64,000 bases of DNA from Setoptus koraiensis (Eukaryota; Arthropoda), in the NCBI GenBank assembly GCA_048013815.1, contig CM106585.1:2418001-2482000 (forward strand), in the 5' to 3' direction. Below the pieces are notes generated by a model, which worked only from the letters and a program-made list of their open reading frames with translations, was not told the origin of the DNA and ran no database searches. Made by a program: the position numbers and the translations under genes. The first letter of the stretch is position 1. Every line of letters starts with the position of its first letter. Shown piece after piece: positions 34,881 through 48,419 of this stretch.

Positions 34881-37800
34881 CCAGCGACACCAGAAGCAGC
34901 ATCTAGTTACTAGTCTAGTTACTGGTGCGCTCTTTGTTTGGCTGGTTACATTAGTGCATCGGCACAATTAATTGCATTAATGGCATCGAATTAAATCTAA
35001 CGCAACAGCGGAGTTCTATGTGGCGACAACTACAATTGCCACCGGTGGTGCTGCCGCCGCTGCCGATGTAGATTGGATTATTAATGTTGCCATGTAAAAA
35101 TATTATCAGTTTTATTAGGGCTCGTTTGTTGCGTCGTCGTAGTGGTGCTGCCGGCTGCCACTTAAAATGGAAACGTTACAACGTGCCCATACCAGCCTCT
35201 CCCCGGCTCGCCCTGCCCCCGTATCTGCGTCTGTATCTGCCGTCCAACAACAACAACAATCTTTTCTTTCGCTTCTTTGGCTCTCCGCTCTTTGGTTCCC
35301 CTCTCTTTGGTTCGTCTCGCAAATCAACACACAACCGTCGGGTGCCAAGCGGCAGACAACAGAAATTAGCGAGCAATCATCGCCAGCTGCTGCAATGCAA
35401 ATCCATTTGCCGATAGATCGGCCCCACTCACAGACTCAGTCCTGGGGGCCTCACTGGGGTGGCCCGGGGCTAAAAATAAGTCGATGGGCGACGGCTGGCT
35501 GGCTGGCCGGCTGGCTAGCCCGTCGTCTATGTATTATCTGAACTGAATGTGTGTTGCCATCTCATCACTAACGAGCCGTTTCGTGTTTTGTTTTGTTGCG
35601 TTGCCTTGCGTTGATTGCCCCGATGATGTTACGACTTTGAGCAAAAGTGCTCTAGTTGTTGCGGCCAAATGGCCACGCACAGCCATGTGAAATGACCGCA
35701 ACAATACAAACAAACACACTCACACTAGTTAAAGCTACAACATCAATGGCAACAGCACTGGACAGCGTAATCATGGTGGCCCATTCACCGCCAGCAGCGG
35801 CCAGATAGATTTTAGGCCGGGATTGGGCTGCATTAGCTGGTTGATCACAATGAGGGCGCCATAAAGAATCAAGCGACCGATTCGCGCGCCAAGAATCAGC
35901 GAATCGGTGCCAGTAGAAGCTTGATAGCGGCGCCAGTTCCATCAAGTTGCAGCTTGCGCAAAGGATATAAAAAAGCGAGCCCCCTATTCTCTGTATTGTG
36001 TATGTTGTTTCCGCTGCCGTCGTCGTTAGTTGATGATGTTGGCTCTGGATCGATTATGTGGCTCTGGCTTGTCGTTTTCGTTCCTACAGCGCCAGTGTTG
36101 TGAGTGTGTGAGTGTGCTGCTGCTAAAATGAAAAGATAAGGGATGAAATCAGATCGATTGTGTGTTTGTTAGAGGCCATTGTTGGGGGGCGCCGGCAGTG
36201 TTGTTTTGGGGCAACTTGCAGAGAAGAAGTTGCAAACACACAAACACTGATTCGCGCTTGGCTCAACCGCGATCGGCTCTATTTCTGGCCCGAGCCCAGA
36301 GCTACATTATTGATGTCGATCGTTAATGCTGGCTCGTTATTGTTGTTGTCCGTTCACCAACGCAGCGCCGATGTACCAATGTATTCTTGGTATGTGTGGC
36401 ATGGCCAGCAAAAAGGAGCCAAAATGCGGCCCACAGGAACTATGGCCAAATCCGCGGACATTTGATGCTCTCATGTTTGATTGGGGCCCGGAGCGCGCTA
36501 GGTACACACACTGTGCTCTTACAGTGTATATAAATGTATTCTTTTATAACATAACATTGTTTATGTCAGTCGAAAAGTTTTTATGTCGCTATATCAGCCC
36601 ATGCGAGAAAGGGAGAGAGAGAGAGAGAGACCAGCGGTAACAAACTAAAAGTAAGCGCAAAAGTGAAACAACGCCAATGTCCGTTCGCGTCGTTCGTTGG
36701 CCCCATTCATTTGGCATCCGTTCATCTATCAGGCATTCGGAGACGCACCAATTGTTCTTATTGCAAGGTAACTCTCCCTCTGGGGTCCATTGTGGAATCC
36801 CTCTTGAAATTCTCGTCCTGTCATAAACTCTTTACGTCTCCCTCTCTGGCGCTCTTTCGTTGCTATAACTTGAGCCGGTCCAGTTGCAACAGCATCAGCT
36901 TAGGAAACAATTGCCACAGTCAATTGTCAATTGTCAACCATCAAACGCAAAGATCGAGGACACACAATGTGATGTGCAGCGAGTGGGCATTGTGAGTTAA
37001 ATTGAATGCATTGGAGCGACAATAAAAGAATAGCAAATGCCAACCAACATTTGCAATTCTATCGTTGTTGTCGCTGTTTTTGTTGTTATGTAATTCCTAG
37101 CCAGTAGTCATCTACACTCGCGTCTTTTTGATAAAATGTTGTTTTGTGTAGCGAGAGAGAACGTTGCCAGAGAAGTTATTCATTTGAAATAAAATGCGAT
37201 CGCTCCGTAGGTGCATTGCACATGTTATATAGCTTAACCTTTTTTCACCTAAGCATGTCCCGTGAGAGGGGGGACTCCTACCGACTGTATGTCTGACAGT
37301 TTTTGGCAAACAGCTAACAAGTAGAAGGATTATTTGTAGTTGACATTTGCAGTCTCTGTTTCTCTGATACTGTCGATGGAGTCTCTATCGATCTATTTAT
37401 TCTTGTGGACATTCAATAAATGAAATACTGTATTGATAAACAAAAAAAAAACTGCAGTGCCATAATATATTGGCAAATGATAGAATGTCACGATAGCTTC
37501 GGAGGAGTTGAAATCATTAGAATTTGTCCAGTCTGTATCTACAAAATACACACATACGTTTTGGGCGATCAATAGTGGAGCCTTGAACATTTCAAGAATA
37601 TCGATAACTGTGCAATGATCACGTGACACAAGTACATGATGTTATTCTATCCTACATAAATTGTAATTCTGCTGCTGTTGCTGCTGTAATAGCTTGATGT
37701 AAGTATAGAGAGCAGTAATGTTTATGCTATATGTATTACATGTGTATGTATTATGCAAGATTATTGTAAGAAAGATGGCAATGGTGGTTGTTTGCCATTA

Positions 37801-38815
37801 GTGCAGATCCGACAGTGCTTTGCATCGTGTGTTTGCCTGCTAGTGGCACCAGGATTGAACGCGTGGGAGTCGCAAGTAGCATAAAGTCAATTTGTAGCTG
37901 TCGGTGGAACAACAAAATACAGCCGGCTGTTGTTGTTGTTGTTGATTCTATCCAGTCACGTAAAAATGACTGCCGCCAATTGTCACGGCCTCACATAATG
38001 ACCCCTGACCGATACTGTTTGTCTGTTGATCACTGGCCGTTGCACTGTTGGTTGTGTGTTTGCAAACGGTTTACGATGCCACAATGAGTAGACTGACCGT
38101 AAAATGTTGCGCGGCATGCTGCTGGGTTGTTGCATTGGGGCCGCTGGCGAGCATTTCGAGGATATTCAGATACCGCAAGGGCCGCATGTTTGCTGCTCAT
38201 CGGATCAATACACCAGCAAGCCAAGTTGGCTTGTCGGATCGACCGCAACTACATTTGCTTTGGGCAACTCATTTCACTCATTACAATCGTCATCATCAGC
38301 TCATTTGGGGCTTCTGGCTACAAACAGGATGTGCACGTATTGGTGCGTGTCGCTTTGGCTATAAGCGCCCACAGAAATAAGAAAAGTGCCCTTAATTCGT
38401 TAGTGTTTCCTAATGCTAATTCTTTTTCTCTATTTCGCTGTCAAACACGCGATTGTCTAGTGATGATGTCAGCAGCATTAACATACTAAGAACGTGACGG
38501 GCACCGCGACGACGACGACGCCGGCCGCCGGCACTACTTTCACTACTGCCACTGCCATCACCATGACAGCTTTTGACTGCAACAAATGCAAATATGTTAG
38601 TTTGGCTCTCTCGCTATCGGGGCGCTTATTATTATTGTTGTTGTTACATAAGGCTGCTGGTAGTTATAAAAGCTCGTGTGATATGGGGCCTGCACACTGG
38701 CCCTGTGTGTAGCCTCTAATTCATTTGGGTACGGGCCCACAGTGAGGGGCAGAAGCGAGGGGCAGAAGCGACCAGTTTTAGTACTTTTGAAACGTGCCCT
38801 GCTTCGTTGATGAGC

Positions 38816-38852
<37 letters not shown>

Positions 38853-38863
38853 GCGCGCGCGCG
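38816..38863. repeat. (CA)n(CG)n alternating purine-pyrimidine tract
   Basis: Forty-eight bases alternate pyrimidine and purine without a break: CGC, then about 16 CA units, then six CG units. This is a classic Z-DNA-prone pattern. Open frames through it are Thr-His or Cys-Val repeats, not genes. Confidence 0.9.
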
Positions 38864-39237
38864 AACGTATTCCGGACCGTTTGGGGACCTCTATCCACTC
38901 CAATGCTCATGCCAGCATAAAGGGGCACCTCATCAGCGAAAAATCATCATGGTTGCGCCGCTCAACCGGGTCCAGCCACACCCCGGCCCCCAACCAACTG
39001 CAGCGCCTAGCGTATAGTGCTATGGGCCCGTCCTCAGTGTTTGTGTGCGCTTTGTCTGATTCAGCTTAATAGCACATATATACGGACAGATAGCGCTGGA
39101 TGGTAATAGCGCCAATATTATCACGAGCCGCCAATAATGTAAGCGTTAGAGGGCGAAGCCAAATTAACGGCTCTTTCAGTGCGTGTGCGTGTGTGTGTGG
39201 CCCCACTTTTTTCCCAATTGAACCAATTACTCTCCTC

Positions 39238-39260
39238 TGTGTGTGTGTGTGTGTGTGTGT
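39238..39260. repeat. (TG)n microsatellite
   Basis: About 11 TG units in the gene-poor region, some 400 bp from the (CA)n(CG)n tract. Confidence 0.85.
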
Positions 39261-42200
39261 GGGTGTGCTAACGCACGCGCTCTTGCATAATACACGCTCC
39301 GGCATTATAATAGTAATTGTTGGGTTCGTAACTTGGGGCCCACAAGCAAGGTGTCCCTATATTTAATCTCATGCAAGTGCAAGCTGACTGGCTGACTAGC
39401 TGACTGGGGCCATGATTGAATATTGTATTATCAAGCAACGGCTAAAGTATTCTGTATTCTTTTGGGGCAGGCAGCGGCAAACAAAACGCTCAAGCAAGCG
39501 GCCTCATGCCAGCAACCAGACAACCAGGCATCCAATATACATATGACTGTCTGATATAATATTGACTTCATATCGGCGCGTTCATACTCATAACGCGTCA
39601 TTTGCACGTGTTATAAGCCAAAAACAGAATGTGTATAGCGCAAAACTCTAGTGAAATTTGGCACAATTTTTGTTCCAGTTTGTTCAGGCGAGCATGCTTG
39701 CCAACGGCTTCGTTTATCCTCGCCACATCCTGCAGCCGGCGAACAAATGCGATCCCAAATGTTGCTGTCGTTCTTTTTCACTTGCTCGCTTCCATACTGA
39801 GAACTGCAGCGCTACTGCCAGATGATTCCATCGGCGCTCTTCCATCACTGCCATCGCTGCCATCACTGGGAACAGGCCACAGGCCAGATTACCGGTCTGT
39901 TATAGCATTATACAGCCACAAGAAGCCACGACCATAACCGTTTTATGGAAGACATTTTTGGGTAAAAGTCGAACAGGGCCATGTCAGGGCTGTTTACCAA
40001 GCAACTGACAGAGCCACCGACCAGCAAACTCGCACACTTTGGCCCGCTCCTATATCTGGCACCTACGATCATCGCACGACAGTGGGCAGCAGCTCTCTCC
40101 TTGTTACACAACCAGCTGGATACATACTAATTGGGGTGATTGGCTTCATGAGCCGGCTGGCTGACGACGCTGCTGGACACACCCTGCCCGAATTGATCCA
40201 TGCATGTGAATATAAATGCCGCATGTAAATCCGGGGGACCCAAATCCAACGCGCACCACTACATATTGAATTAGGTGTGAGTGTGTGTTCACAGTGGTCC
40301 CAGCTAATGGTATAGATAAATTTGTTACATTATGGCGGCGTCCAAGTGTGCGATGTAGCGGCCATCCATGGTAATCATAAATGTGATGCATGCGACGGTG
40401 TTGTATGTAAGAGGAGATTACGTTTGTGTTTGCGTTATGTTTGCGTAACAGACTACGCGGACAAGTGCACCATGACGCACAAGTTTGCTGTCCACTGCTC
40501 ACTGCCCACTGGTCAGCCAGATAGCCAGTATCTGGACTCAGTATATTTGTCGGTGTGCGATAATGATCGGCATGGTGGCCAACCATGGAATAAGTCGCAT
40601 GAATTAGTGGATACACACAATTACAGTTGTAGATATATAGCGAGATAGCGATTACGATAGGTGCAACTGCATTAGTTTATACAATCATCGTTTAATAGTG
40701 CCAACTTTCGCACTTACACTTAGGCGCTCTGTTGTTTCTACAAAAAAAGAGAAAGCCTGGACAAAGTCCAGTTTGCAGAGCAGGTAGATTTCTATAGATA
40801 TGCCATGTTCTTTGGTATGTTCTTGTGTGGCTGGCTGTTGTTCAATGTGTCAGTGAATATTAGCACTAAGGCCAGCCGGACGGCCAGTCACCCAGTAATG
40901 GCCCGCCTCAAATATAAAGAAGATAGGATTATTAATGTGTCGCCCTCCAGACTCCTAATGTTCCCCACTGCGGAGAATGTGCGCCTATGCGTCTTCGCGC
41001 CTTGCCTATAAGAGGGGAGTCACCGATGGTGCATGTCAGACGACAGTCAGCGACCAAGTGTTGGGATTATGTATGTGTGGGCACGGGTATCATTAATCTG
41101 GTATTATTGCCATTATTACTACGGTCACTGGCGTCAGCAAGCTAAATCTATCCGAAAGTCGTTTTATTTTGATTCATCAACTACTTCTATAGTCTGAGAA
41201 TTCGCAGCCACGCTCAATAAGGCACCAGGTGCCCCCCCCCCCTGCGGAACCTTAGGGACTCGCTGTCAATTCTATATACAACTGTTAGTACGTGTTTAAT
41301 TAAATGGTTAGCTCAAATGAGACCCTTGAGCCACCTTTGACATTTCGATAAATTCTATTTATTGACGATCTAAATTGAACGCTGTTCCATTTGTTTATGA
41401 TCTATGTGATTCTGTTGCTTTTGTGACACTGATAAAGGCGAGATTATCCTTATCTTGCCTCATCCTAGACAACTATTTTATACACAGGCAAGTATATGTG
41501 GTGTAAATATAGATGTATGTTGGCTTAGTCTTGTCGGTGGCCTCGTTTCGCTTTGGGGGCTAGTGATGATCATTGATAATAATTGATATATGGTCGCACA
41601 TTGGGGCGTCGACAGACAAAGTGTATGTCAAAATTGGCGTTCCCTCTGGGGATTTCATGGAGGCCCTATTTTGACATGAGTGCCTGTCGAGCTGTGGCAC
41701 ATTCAAACTTGCATTACATACACAAAGTTGAGTGCACTATGAAATGGTTCAAGGGCCATCGATTGCTCTCTTGCTCTGGCTTATTTCTCTCCCGATGTTA
41801 AATGATGAGTTTAGCTTGTCTTGTTTCGATTGCTACTTCCTGTTAGTGTGATCCCAAAAATCATCAGGCTCGTCGTTGTTGGCGGCGCAATCAGTGAGTA
41901 TCCTCTCTTGATATCTATTCAATTTCAACAGTGATTATATATGTATGTATGTATGAGTGTGTGCGTGTGTTTGCGTGGTTAAATTTTAATCTCATGACCA
42001 TTAATCATCCCTCGTGAGTTTGATATAATTTTTGCTTGCCTCACTGAAGGGGCGACTTCTCGAAGTTGGCCGAGTGTTGCCCATCTCATTTCTCTAATAC
42101 AATCTGGTTATTGTCGGACAAGAATCGCCTAACTATACTGTGGATTATATAATGGGAATACTCGATGCAGACTTTGCATTGACATTATTTACATTATCGC

Positions 42201-42674
42201 GTTATGAAGCATCATAATTATTCGACAGCTGTTTGAATATTTTTTGGTTGAACCATTTTATTTTGTTCGCATTTTGGTGCAGCTCTGTTGCTGTAACAAC
42301 AATGGCAAATGCGTTGAATTGCGCCATCCTTATAATTGGACTGAACCCCTTTGAGCCCTATATTGTCGAGTGAATTCATGACGGTGAATTCATGACGTGA
42401 ATATTCACCAAATATTCACGTGTTTACATTCATTCATTTGTGAAAAATAATCAATAAAAGGTGCTGAACAACATTCCTCTTTAAACAAAATTTTACCAAT
42501 ATGTAATATATATCAAGTATTATTGATTTATTTATTTGAATATAACTGTGATTTTAATTTCTTATACACGATGACGAGGATCATCCATGGGCAATAACAG
42601 CATAAAGAAGACACTGGAAACGGAGAATAATGGATGACAGGTAAAACAGAAAACGTTCAGCTCTGAAATTCCAT

Positions 42675-42734
42675 GCAGGCCAACTAAACGCAGACCAAAT
42701 AAATGCAGACCAACTAAATGCAGACAAATCAACC
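42675..42734. repeat. Four 15-bp tandem units
   Basis: GCAGGCCAACTAAAC, GCAGACCAAATAAAT, GCAGACCAACTAAAT and a diverged fourth unit (GCAGACAAATCAACC) follow one another directly. No coding sense is evident. Confidence 0.75.
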
Positions 42735-45493
42735 AACACAAGCTCTGAAACTTTTCAACCTACTCTCTGCCAATACACTTTGTGAGATATACTTTGTGAA
42801 ATAATTGCATCACTGCATTTGCACCATAGATATTTACACATTGGCTCGCCAGTTGGGCAACTGGAAACCCACTATGAAGCGCTGACTTAGTCAACCAAGC
42901 GTGATGAGTCGACTGGAGATCGTACTTGAGTAATGAGAAGAGTGAACTGAAGTGCCTCGAAACCTAGATAGGACAATAGTGACCAATGAGGCCACTATTG
43001 AGCAAGCAATGGCGCTCCCTTGTCGAGAGACTCTTATTGACCATCATTATGACGAGCCACAATCTGATTCAGCTTGACATTGTTATTGAACACTCACACA
43101 AACTTACGTCGATACAATCAAATAACAATATCACACATTGATCACACAATATCTCTCAAAGCGGCCATTTTAATCGTCCTATAGCTTGCCTGAGTAGCTA
43201 ATATGTCGACATGATCGGGGAAAACTTTGACAGGTGGCTAATAATGCAATACAGACACACGCCAATAACTGCGAATATTAGCTCGGATATTATTGGACTA
43301 GGCGACCCAACTTATTGGCGCCATCTTACGGACGAAGAGTTATTTTCGCTTTCGTTCTGGACCAAAGATTGAAATCAACTGTATAGCCGCTAACGCTCTC
43401 ACTTATGTCTTAACGGAGCCTGACAGCGATAGTGTCAAAGTTAAGCCAGGAATGAAATTGGCTTGGATTAAGGTTAAGATTAATGCTTGTTATGACTGTG
43501 GCTCTGTAGCAGTCGGCATTAACACTCTAGGTTTTGGGCACAAGCACTCTATACCTATTACCTTGTTGTATGTGTGTGCTACTTTATCCGTCCGGCTAAA
43601 GGTGATATTGGTAGATGTCGATTTGAGGACAGTTGCAATTCTGTGATTGAGTTAATAGGTGGCCATTATGTAGAGATATGTGTTGGTCCAGTTGGTTACG
43701 TAGCCCAAGAAACTCAGCTGTTGTTTATAAAATGTGCCACCACTTGAGTTGGTCAGACTGTGCTCGCAATAAGAAAGGCAATGACAGCAAAAACACTAAG
43801 AATCTATGTTACACTGAATGACACAAGCTTCACCTTTCCGTTGTTGCGTTTGTTTGCTTGAGTGCCTTAGGCCCCCATGTTAGTGGTATGGATTGTTACA
43901 TAATCTCAACGGTTGCGATCGTTATCAGTTAATAGGATCTTTCTTTTATTTCTCTGCCTGCTCTCTGCTTAAAGCACACTGGTCACTGTATGTGCAAAAG
44001 ATTTGTCTGAGTCTAGTTTGTGGGGCTAGCCTCACATGAATAGTACTGATTGAACCGCCGCCAACTTGCTAGTGTTGCTCATCTAGAATACATCTACGAC
44101 ATTGTTTGGCACTCAGACAATTTCTAATATGAAAAGCTGTCTGTGTGTACGAGTATGTGTCATGTTTGGGCCGCGCTCTAGCATCTATCAGTTAGACGAA
44201 TTGGCAATAACGATTATAAATGAGAACTTCTTTTTAGTCGAGACGCCATCTCAATTCATAGTGGAGAATGTGTATCAGTGTCAATTGAGTCTAGGGGCCT
44301 CTTGTATCAGTGACTGTATCTGTTACTCGGATGGAATCAATCAATTTCAATTTGCCAACAATACCGACAATGGTGCATCACAAACAGAATAAGTATCCTT
44401 ATTAGCGTAGTCATTGAATTAAGCAGTCTGACAACGAGGCATGGATCCAGATGAGAGCTATTTCGTGCGCGCAACCGGATAATCAGTATGTTTCGTTATG
44501 TGTTATTTGATATGATCAAAGAGAACCCAATGACCGAATGAATAAGACTATGCTTGTTTATGTGTTTGTTGTTGTCGTTTGTTAGCATCAATTTACGACA
44601 TAACAGAATCAGTTAAGTAGTTAAACAAGCAAATCTGTACATCAGTAGAGATCTCACATTTCAGATCTCACATTGTGCAATATGTACATGAGAAATTGAA
44701 TCATCATATCATCTCTACGAGCCGCTTAATTGATATTTTTGTTTGCTAGCAAGATTCAAATTTATAACTTCCTTATATTATTATTGTTGTTGTTGCAGCC
44801 GTAGTCATTCTCGTGGTATTTTTGCTATTATATCAAGTCAACATGAAATGATCACCACTGAAGCAAATCGAAAAATAACTGACTTGTCGTTTACATGTAA
44901 GTCTACACTGTTCTCTCTTTTGTAGATTGTATCATGCGTGGCCAGACAATTGTAGCGCCAATGGTTCAAACAATCTGATGCAAACACCATCCCAACTCAC
45001 AGGGAACCTCTCAGAATAACGAAAGTCAATTTTCCTTTTTATTACTAGCTATCTTGCGATAAAGATCTTAATAGACAATGAATTTTGAATTTCATGCAGC
45101 TCTCAGGACTTCAATGGCGACACTAAGAAAGATGACGAGCATTAAGCAATTAGTAGCTACTGGATATCGAGCCAACATGGCGCCTACAGCATCTGACTAA
45201 TGATCCAAGTTGATATAGAGTCTAATCTGATGTATTGCACAACATTAATGCGTCGTCGAGTTTCACAATAAATCCCATAAACACGAGATCTCTCTCGATG
45301 ATATCTTCTGAATTCACTGTGCCCGTGGCGCCTCCTGTTAAATTCAATCTCTACCACTCTCATAGCAACTTTGGTTGTAAAGGTCAGTTAGTTCGAGGTC
45401 ATTCAAGGCATTCGAAGAATTTATTGTTTTTGAGCCACATCTATTCTTGGGAAACACAAGACCATACATAGGGTCTGGGATGGAATACTGACA

Positions 45494-45694
45494 ATGGATT
45501 ATGACAATTGTTCCGAAGATAGAAGGAGCGATAGTCGACCAGTTGATTTGGTTAGTTCGAGGTTCATCATCATCGGCATTGTTACATTAGTGATCTTTTA
45601 TTCAGCTAATCATAATGGTAAAGTTGAACATTTCCCAATAGAAAAAGGCTACATAATTATCTTGCCCATTCCTAGTTTGATTTATTTCACCTGA
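45494..45694 (+). CDS. Small ORF with one predicted membrane segment, doubtful
   Basis: An ATG opens 66 codons. A charged start (SEDRRSDSRPVDLVSSR) is followed by a hydrophobic segment (FIIIGIVTLVIFYSA) and a second one near the end. It looks like a signal anchor with a short cytosolic tail, but there is no family I recognise. A weak donor (GGTAAAG) follows ANHN. The PNPLA-like gene ends only 140 bp away on the other strand, leaving little room for further exons. It may be chance. Confidence 0.2.
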   Translation: MDYDNCSEDRRSDSRPVDLVSSRFIIIGIVTLVIFYSANHNGKVEHFPIEKGYIIILPIPSLIYFT

Positions 45695-45832
45695 TTGTTT
45701 CCTAGATACCAGTTTCTTATTGACAATTTTTCACGAGATACCAAATTAAAGTTAGTAATGAGTGATGGCCCCGCAATAGTCTGTCCCCTTCGCATGGTCT
45801 TTTTCTTGTTTCGAATCACGTGAAGATCCTCT

Positions 45833-47027
45833 TTATTTACGATGAGGGCTATTATATATTGAATTTATGATATATCTGTCTTTTTTCAACAACTGGAGTT
45901 GATTCTCGCTGAGTATTTCAGTTGGCACTTTGAGATTGCTTACTTTCTCTTTCAAAAGTAAGCATCTTAGGCATGCTCTATTCTTTTCACTAATACTGGT
46001 TATGTTGTTATTGAGCGATCCTTCGCCACTATCAAGCTCATGGCACCGCCTACATTTCAATAAGTTATCTTTAAGTAAGTACCTTTTCATGTCATCATGT
46101 CCCTGCGTGATAATTTTATCTACAAAGTCGGATTTTCGTTTAAATATTGCGTTCACAGCACGACACATATTATTAAAATTAAAATAAACTTTCATACCAA
46201 ATGAAGACCTCAATCCAAAGCCTTGATCTTCGTCACACGGACAAACGTCAACATCACCATAAAATGGAGATGCAATAACTTGATAAACCCCTTTAGCTCT
46301 ATCACATTCATCTATATCCAGCTTTGGTACATTGTCTGTCCAGGCACCATCGAAACATTTCGTGCCTAGGTAAGTTGGGGGCATCAATTTTCCGGACCAT
46401 ACAGGTATGAAGCAACCCGCCACGATTGCATCTATGAGGTCTGACCTGCTGTCGAATTGTGTTGCTACTGTACTTGTATAATCTTTCCATCTGGTTAAAC
46501 TGATACCAATATTTCCACTCACAATCTTGTGAGCCCTGATTGGTAGCATCTCTTCCATGAGTCTCCGAACAGTCTCTGTTAGATTCATGTATTTGATTCT
46601 TTCATAAATTTTATGATAGCCAAGTACCACCTCTTCTAGGGTTACACCAGAGCTAAGAAGGCCGGCTATAATTCTGATGAAAATCATGGTGGTTATGCCT
46701 ATCAATACAAGTATCATTTTTATTGGGTTAAAATCATTTGTGTGTATAAAAAAAAACAAACTTGACTTACTTACCCGCCACATGAGGCTCCCGATATTTT
46801 TTCATGAGGGTGATCCGGCCATACTTGCATCAAGATACTAATTGCACCAAAATAGTAACAACCTGTTGTCAATGAATTGATTGAAATTGAAAACGAATTT
46901 AAACAATCAGCGGCTACATTTTGGTATTTGACACAGATCGAGTACAATTATCCAAAAATATTGACTAACCTAAAAAGCCTGCACCAGGCAAGACTAAATT
47001 CATTCGATTTTTATAATAATCAATCAT
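45833..47027 (-). CDS. Patatin-like phospholipase/triacylglycerol lipase (PNPLA2/ATGL type)
   Basis: A lipase using a Ser-Asp dyad, probably at lipid droplets if ATGL-like. Three exons: 47,027-46,970, 46,862-46,775 and 46,673-45,833. The introns are 107 and 101 bp with GT-AG ends. The spliced protein is 328 residues. Exon 1 gives MIDYYKNRMNLVLPGAGFLG, supplying the oxyanion-hole glycine motif. Exon 2 ends in the nucleophile elbow GASCG (Ser46). Exon 3 carries NIGISLTRWKD, AIVAGCFIPVWSG and the catalytic Asp157 in FDGAWTDN. Spacing of Ser46 and Asp157 is close to human ATGL (47 and 166). The start is preceded by an in-frame TAA. The elbow reads GASCG rather than GASAG. The C-terminal half has CXXC-like pairs (CRRC, CLRC) and lacks the long ATGL tail. 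PNPLA1-5 membership is clear; the exact orthologue is not. Confidence 0.88.
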
Positions 47028-48419
47028 GTTTTTATGCAAAAAGATTTATCTATTCAACGAATTGGAAAGCTTGGGCGCGCAAAATTTCTTCTCTTCATGA
47101 AATATTGCCGTGAATCAATGGAGGCGTCCCGATGACAAAATGACAAGCATTTTCACAAACAAAATAAAGTTCCTAACCGATTGTCAACTCTATTAAATAT
47201 ATTCTTGCTGTCTCTTCTTTGCCGTATATTGTCTTGACTTTTATTTGTGGCAGTTTACTTTGAAATTGTCCAATTGTGGTAATGGTTCTAATGTATATCA
47301 AAAAGCTCGTCTAGGAAGTTGTCCTCTATTTGAATGTAATTTAATTGCAATGAAACTATCATAGGTATCATGCTCATATTCATCGTGGTGAGCTGATGGT
47401 AATCATTGATTTTTATCATTAAATCATAATTAGATTATCATCATCTCGTGATACTTATTTATCACACACAATATTGCCATACCAATCAACTTAACATGAC
47501 AAAAGTTTCTAACTTTTCGAGTTTGCCATGCTCTATCGTTGAATTTGATATAGTGACAATGACATCGAACGAGATTATGATCAACTATGAGTATAAACAA
47601 TATAGATTGATTCGTTGAAGAAAAACATCACTCAAAGAGTATTTAGGTGTGGATTCAGCCTCTAGCTACAGATATGCGCAAGAACAAGCACCACCTTTGA
47701 ACTAAAGTGATTGATCTAAATCGACGGTTAGTAACCTGCCAACAAACACTTATTCAATCTTAGACTTCAAGCGTATTGTGTGACAAAAACAATAATAACT
47801 GCCTGGTTTGAAAACTTCAAGGATTGAACGAAATAGAGTAAGAATGAGTTTCCTAATCTACTTGTGATCAATTTTTTAATTCAAGCTCGATACATAAACA
47901 AATAACTCAGACATGTTTCATCTGATTGGCGGAGATATTAGTCTTGTAGATGGAGTAAGGTTTCAGTGGTAGCGTTAGCCTATGAGATCTTCGTATAACT
48001 GAATGTTTCGTCATTTGTCTGATTTTTTCATCATACGGATCTCAACACTTCCGATACAATTTGAAATTGCAGATCTCTATGATCTTCTGACAGATTTGAA
48101 GCAACATCTCACTGGAGCATGTTATTTACTTTAGCCAATTTGTTTTTGATAATCTATAGATAGTACTAGTATTGCCCAGTGCTTGGATTGTTTTATTTGC
48201 TGATCTCAAAGTATCTCTCCTCGAATCAAGAATGTATTAAATAATATCTGTGATAGTCATTAGGATGCTTTAGTTGTTATTAGATACATTCAAGGGTCTA
48301 CACATGATGCACTCTTTCGGACAATCAATTGATGCTTAACATTTTTTTACTACTATATTCATACATATACATTTGTTCTATCTGCCGACAAAAGATTTTT
48401 GTTGTCAGCATTAAATTTA
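47028..48419. other. Intergenic between GHITM-like and PNPLA-like genes
   Basis: About 1.4 kb, AT-rich. It holds the PNPLA promoter (minus strand) and the GHITM 3' UTR (minus strand). No conserved open frame or repeat is visible. Confidence 0.5.

Larger units (their letters stand above)
31635..45832. other. 14-kb gene-poor region
   Basis: From the TMTC2 stop to the PNPLA-like stop I find no open frame that looks like a conserved protein. Frames of 60-156 codons are scattered on both strands with no common strand and no family motif. AATAAA at 31,700-31,705 is the likely TMTC2 poly(A) signal. The core (about 34-41 kb) is richer in G+C than the flanks and carries (CA)n, (TG)n and (GA)n tracts and many GGGGCC/GGCCCC motifs. 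It may be intergenic regulatory DNA, or introns and UTRs of a gene with tiny exons. Confidence 0.55.

Noticed and set aside
37840-37900. tRNA-like TTCAATCC on the minus strand
   Set aside because: The bases around it do not form a T stem and there is no acceptor stem or anticodon arm.
35084-40648. Frames of 100-156 codons in the gene-poor block
   Set aside because: They overlap on both strands, many begin at non-ATG codons, and they have repeat-driven or random composition.
31741-48134. 17-bp match CATGTTATTTACTTTAG at 31.7 and 48.1 kb
   Set aside because: The flanks do not align, and an AT-rich match of this length can occur by chance between two points in 64 kb.
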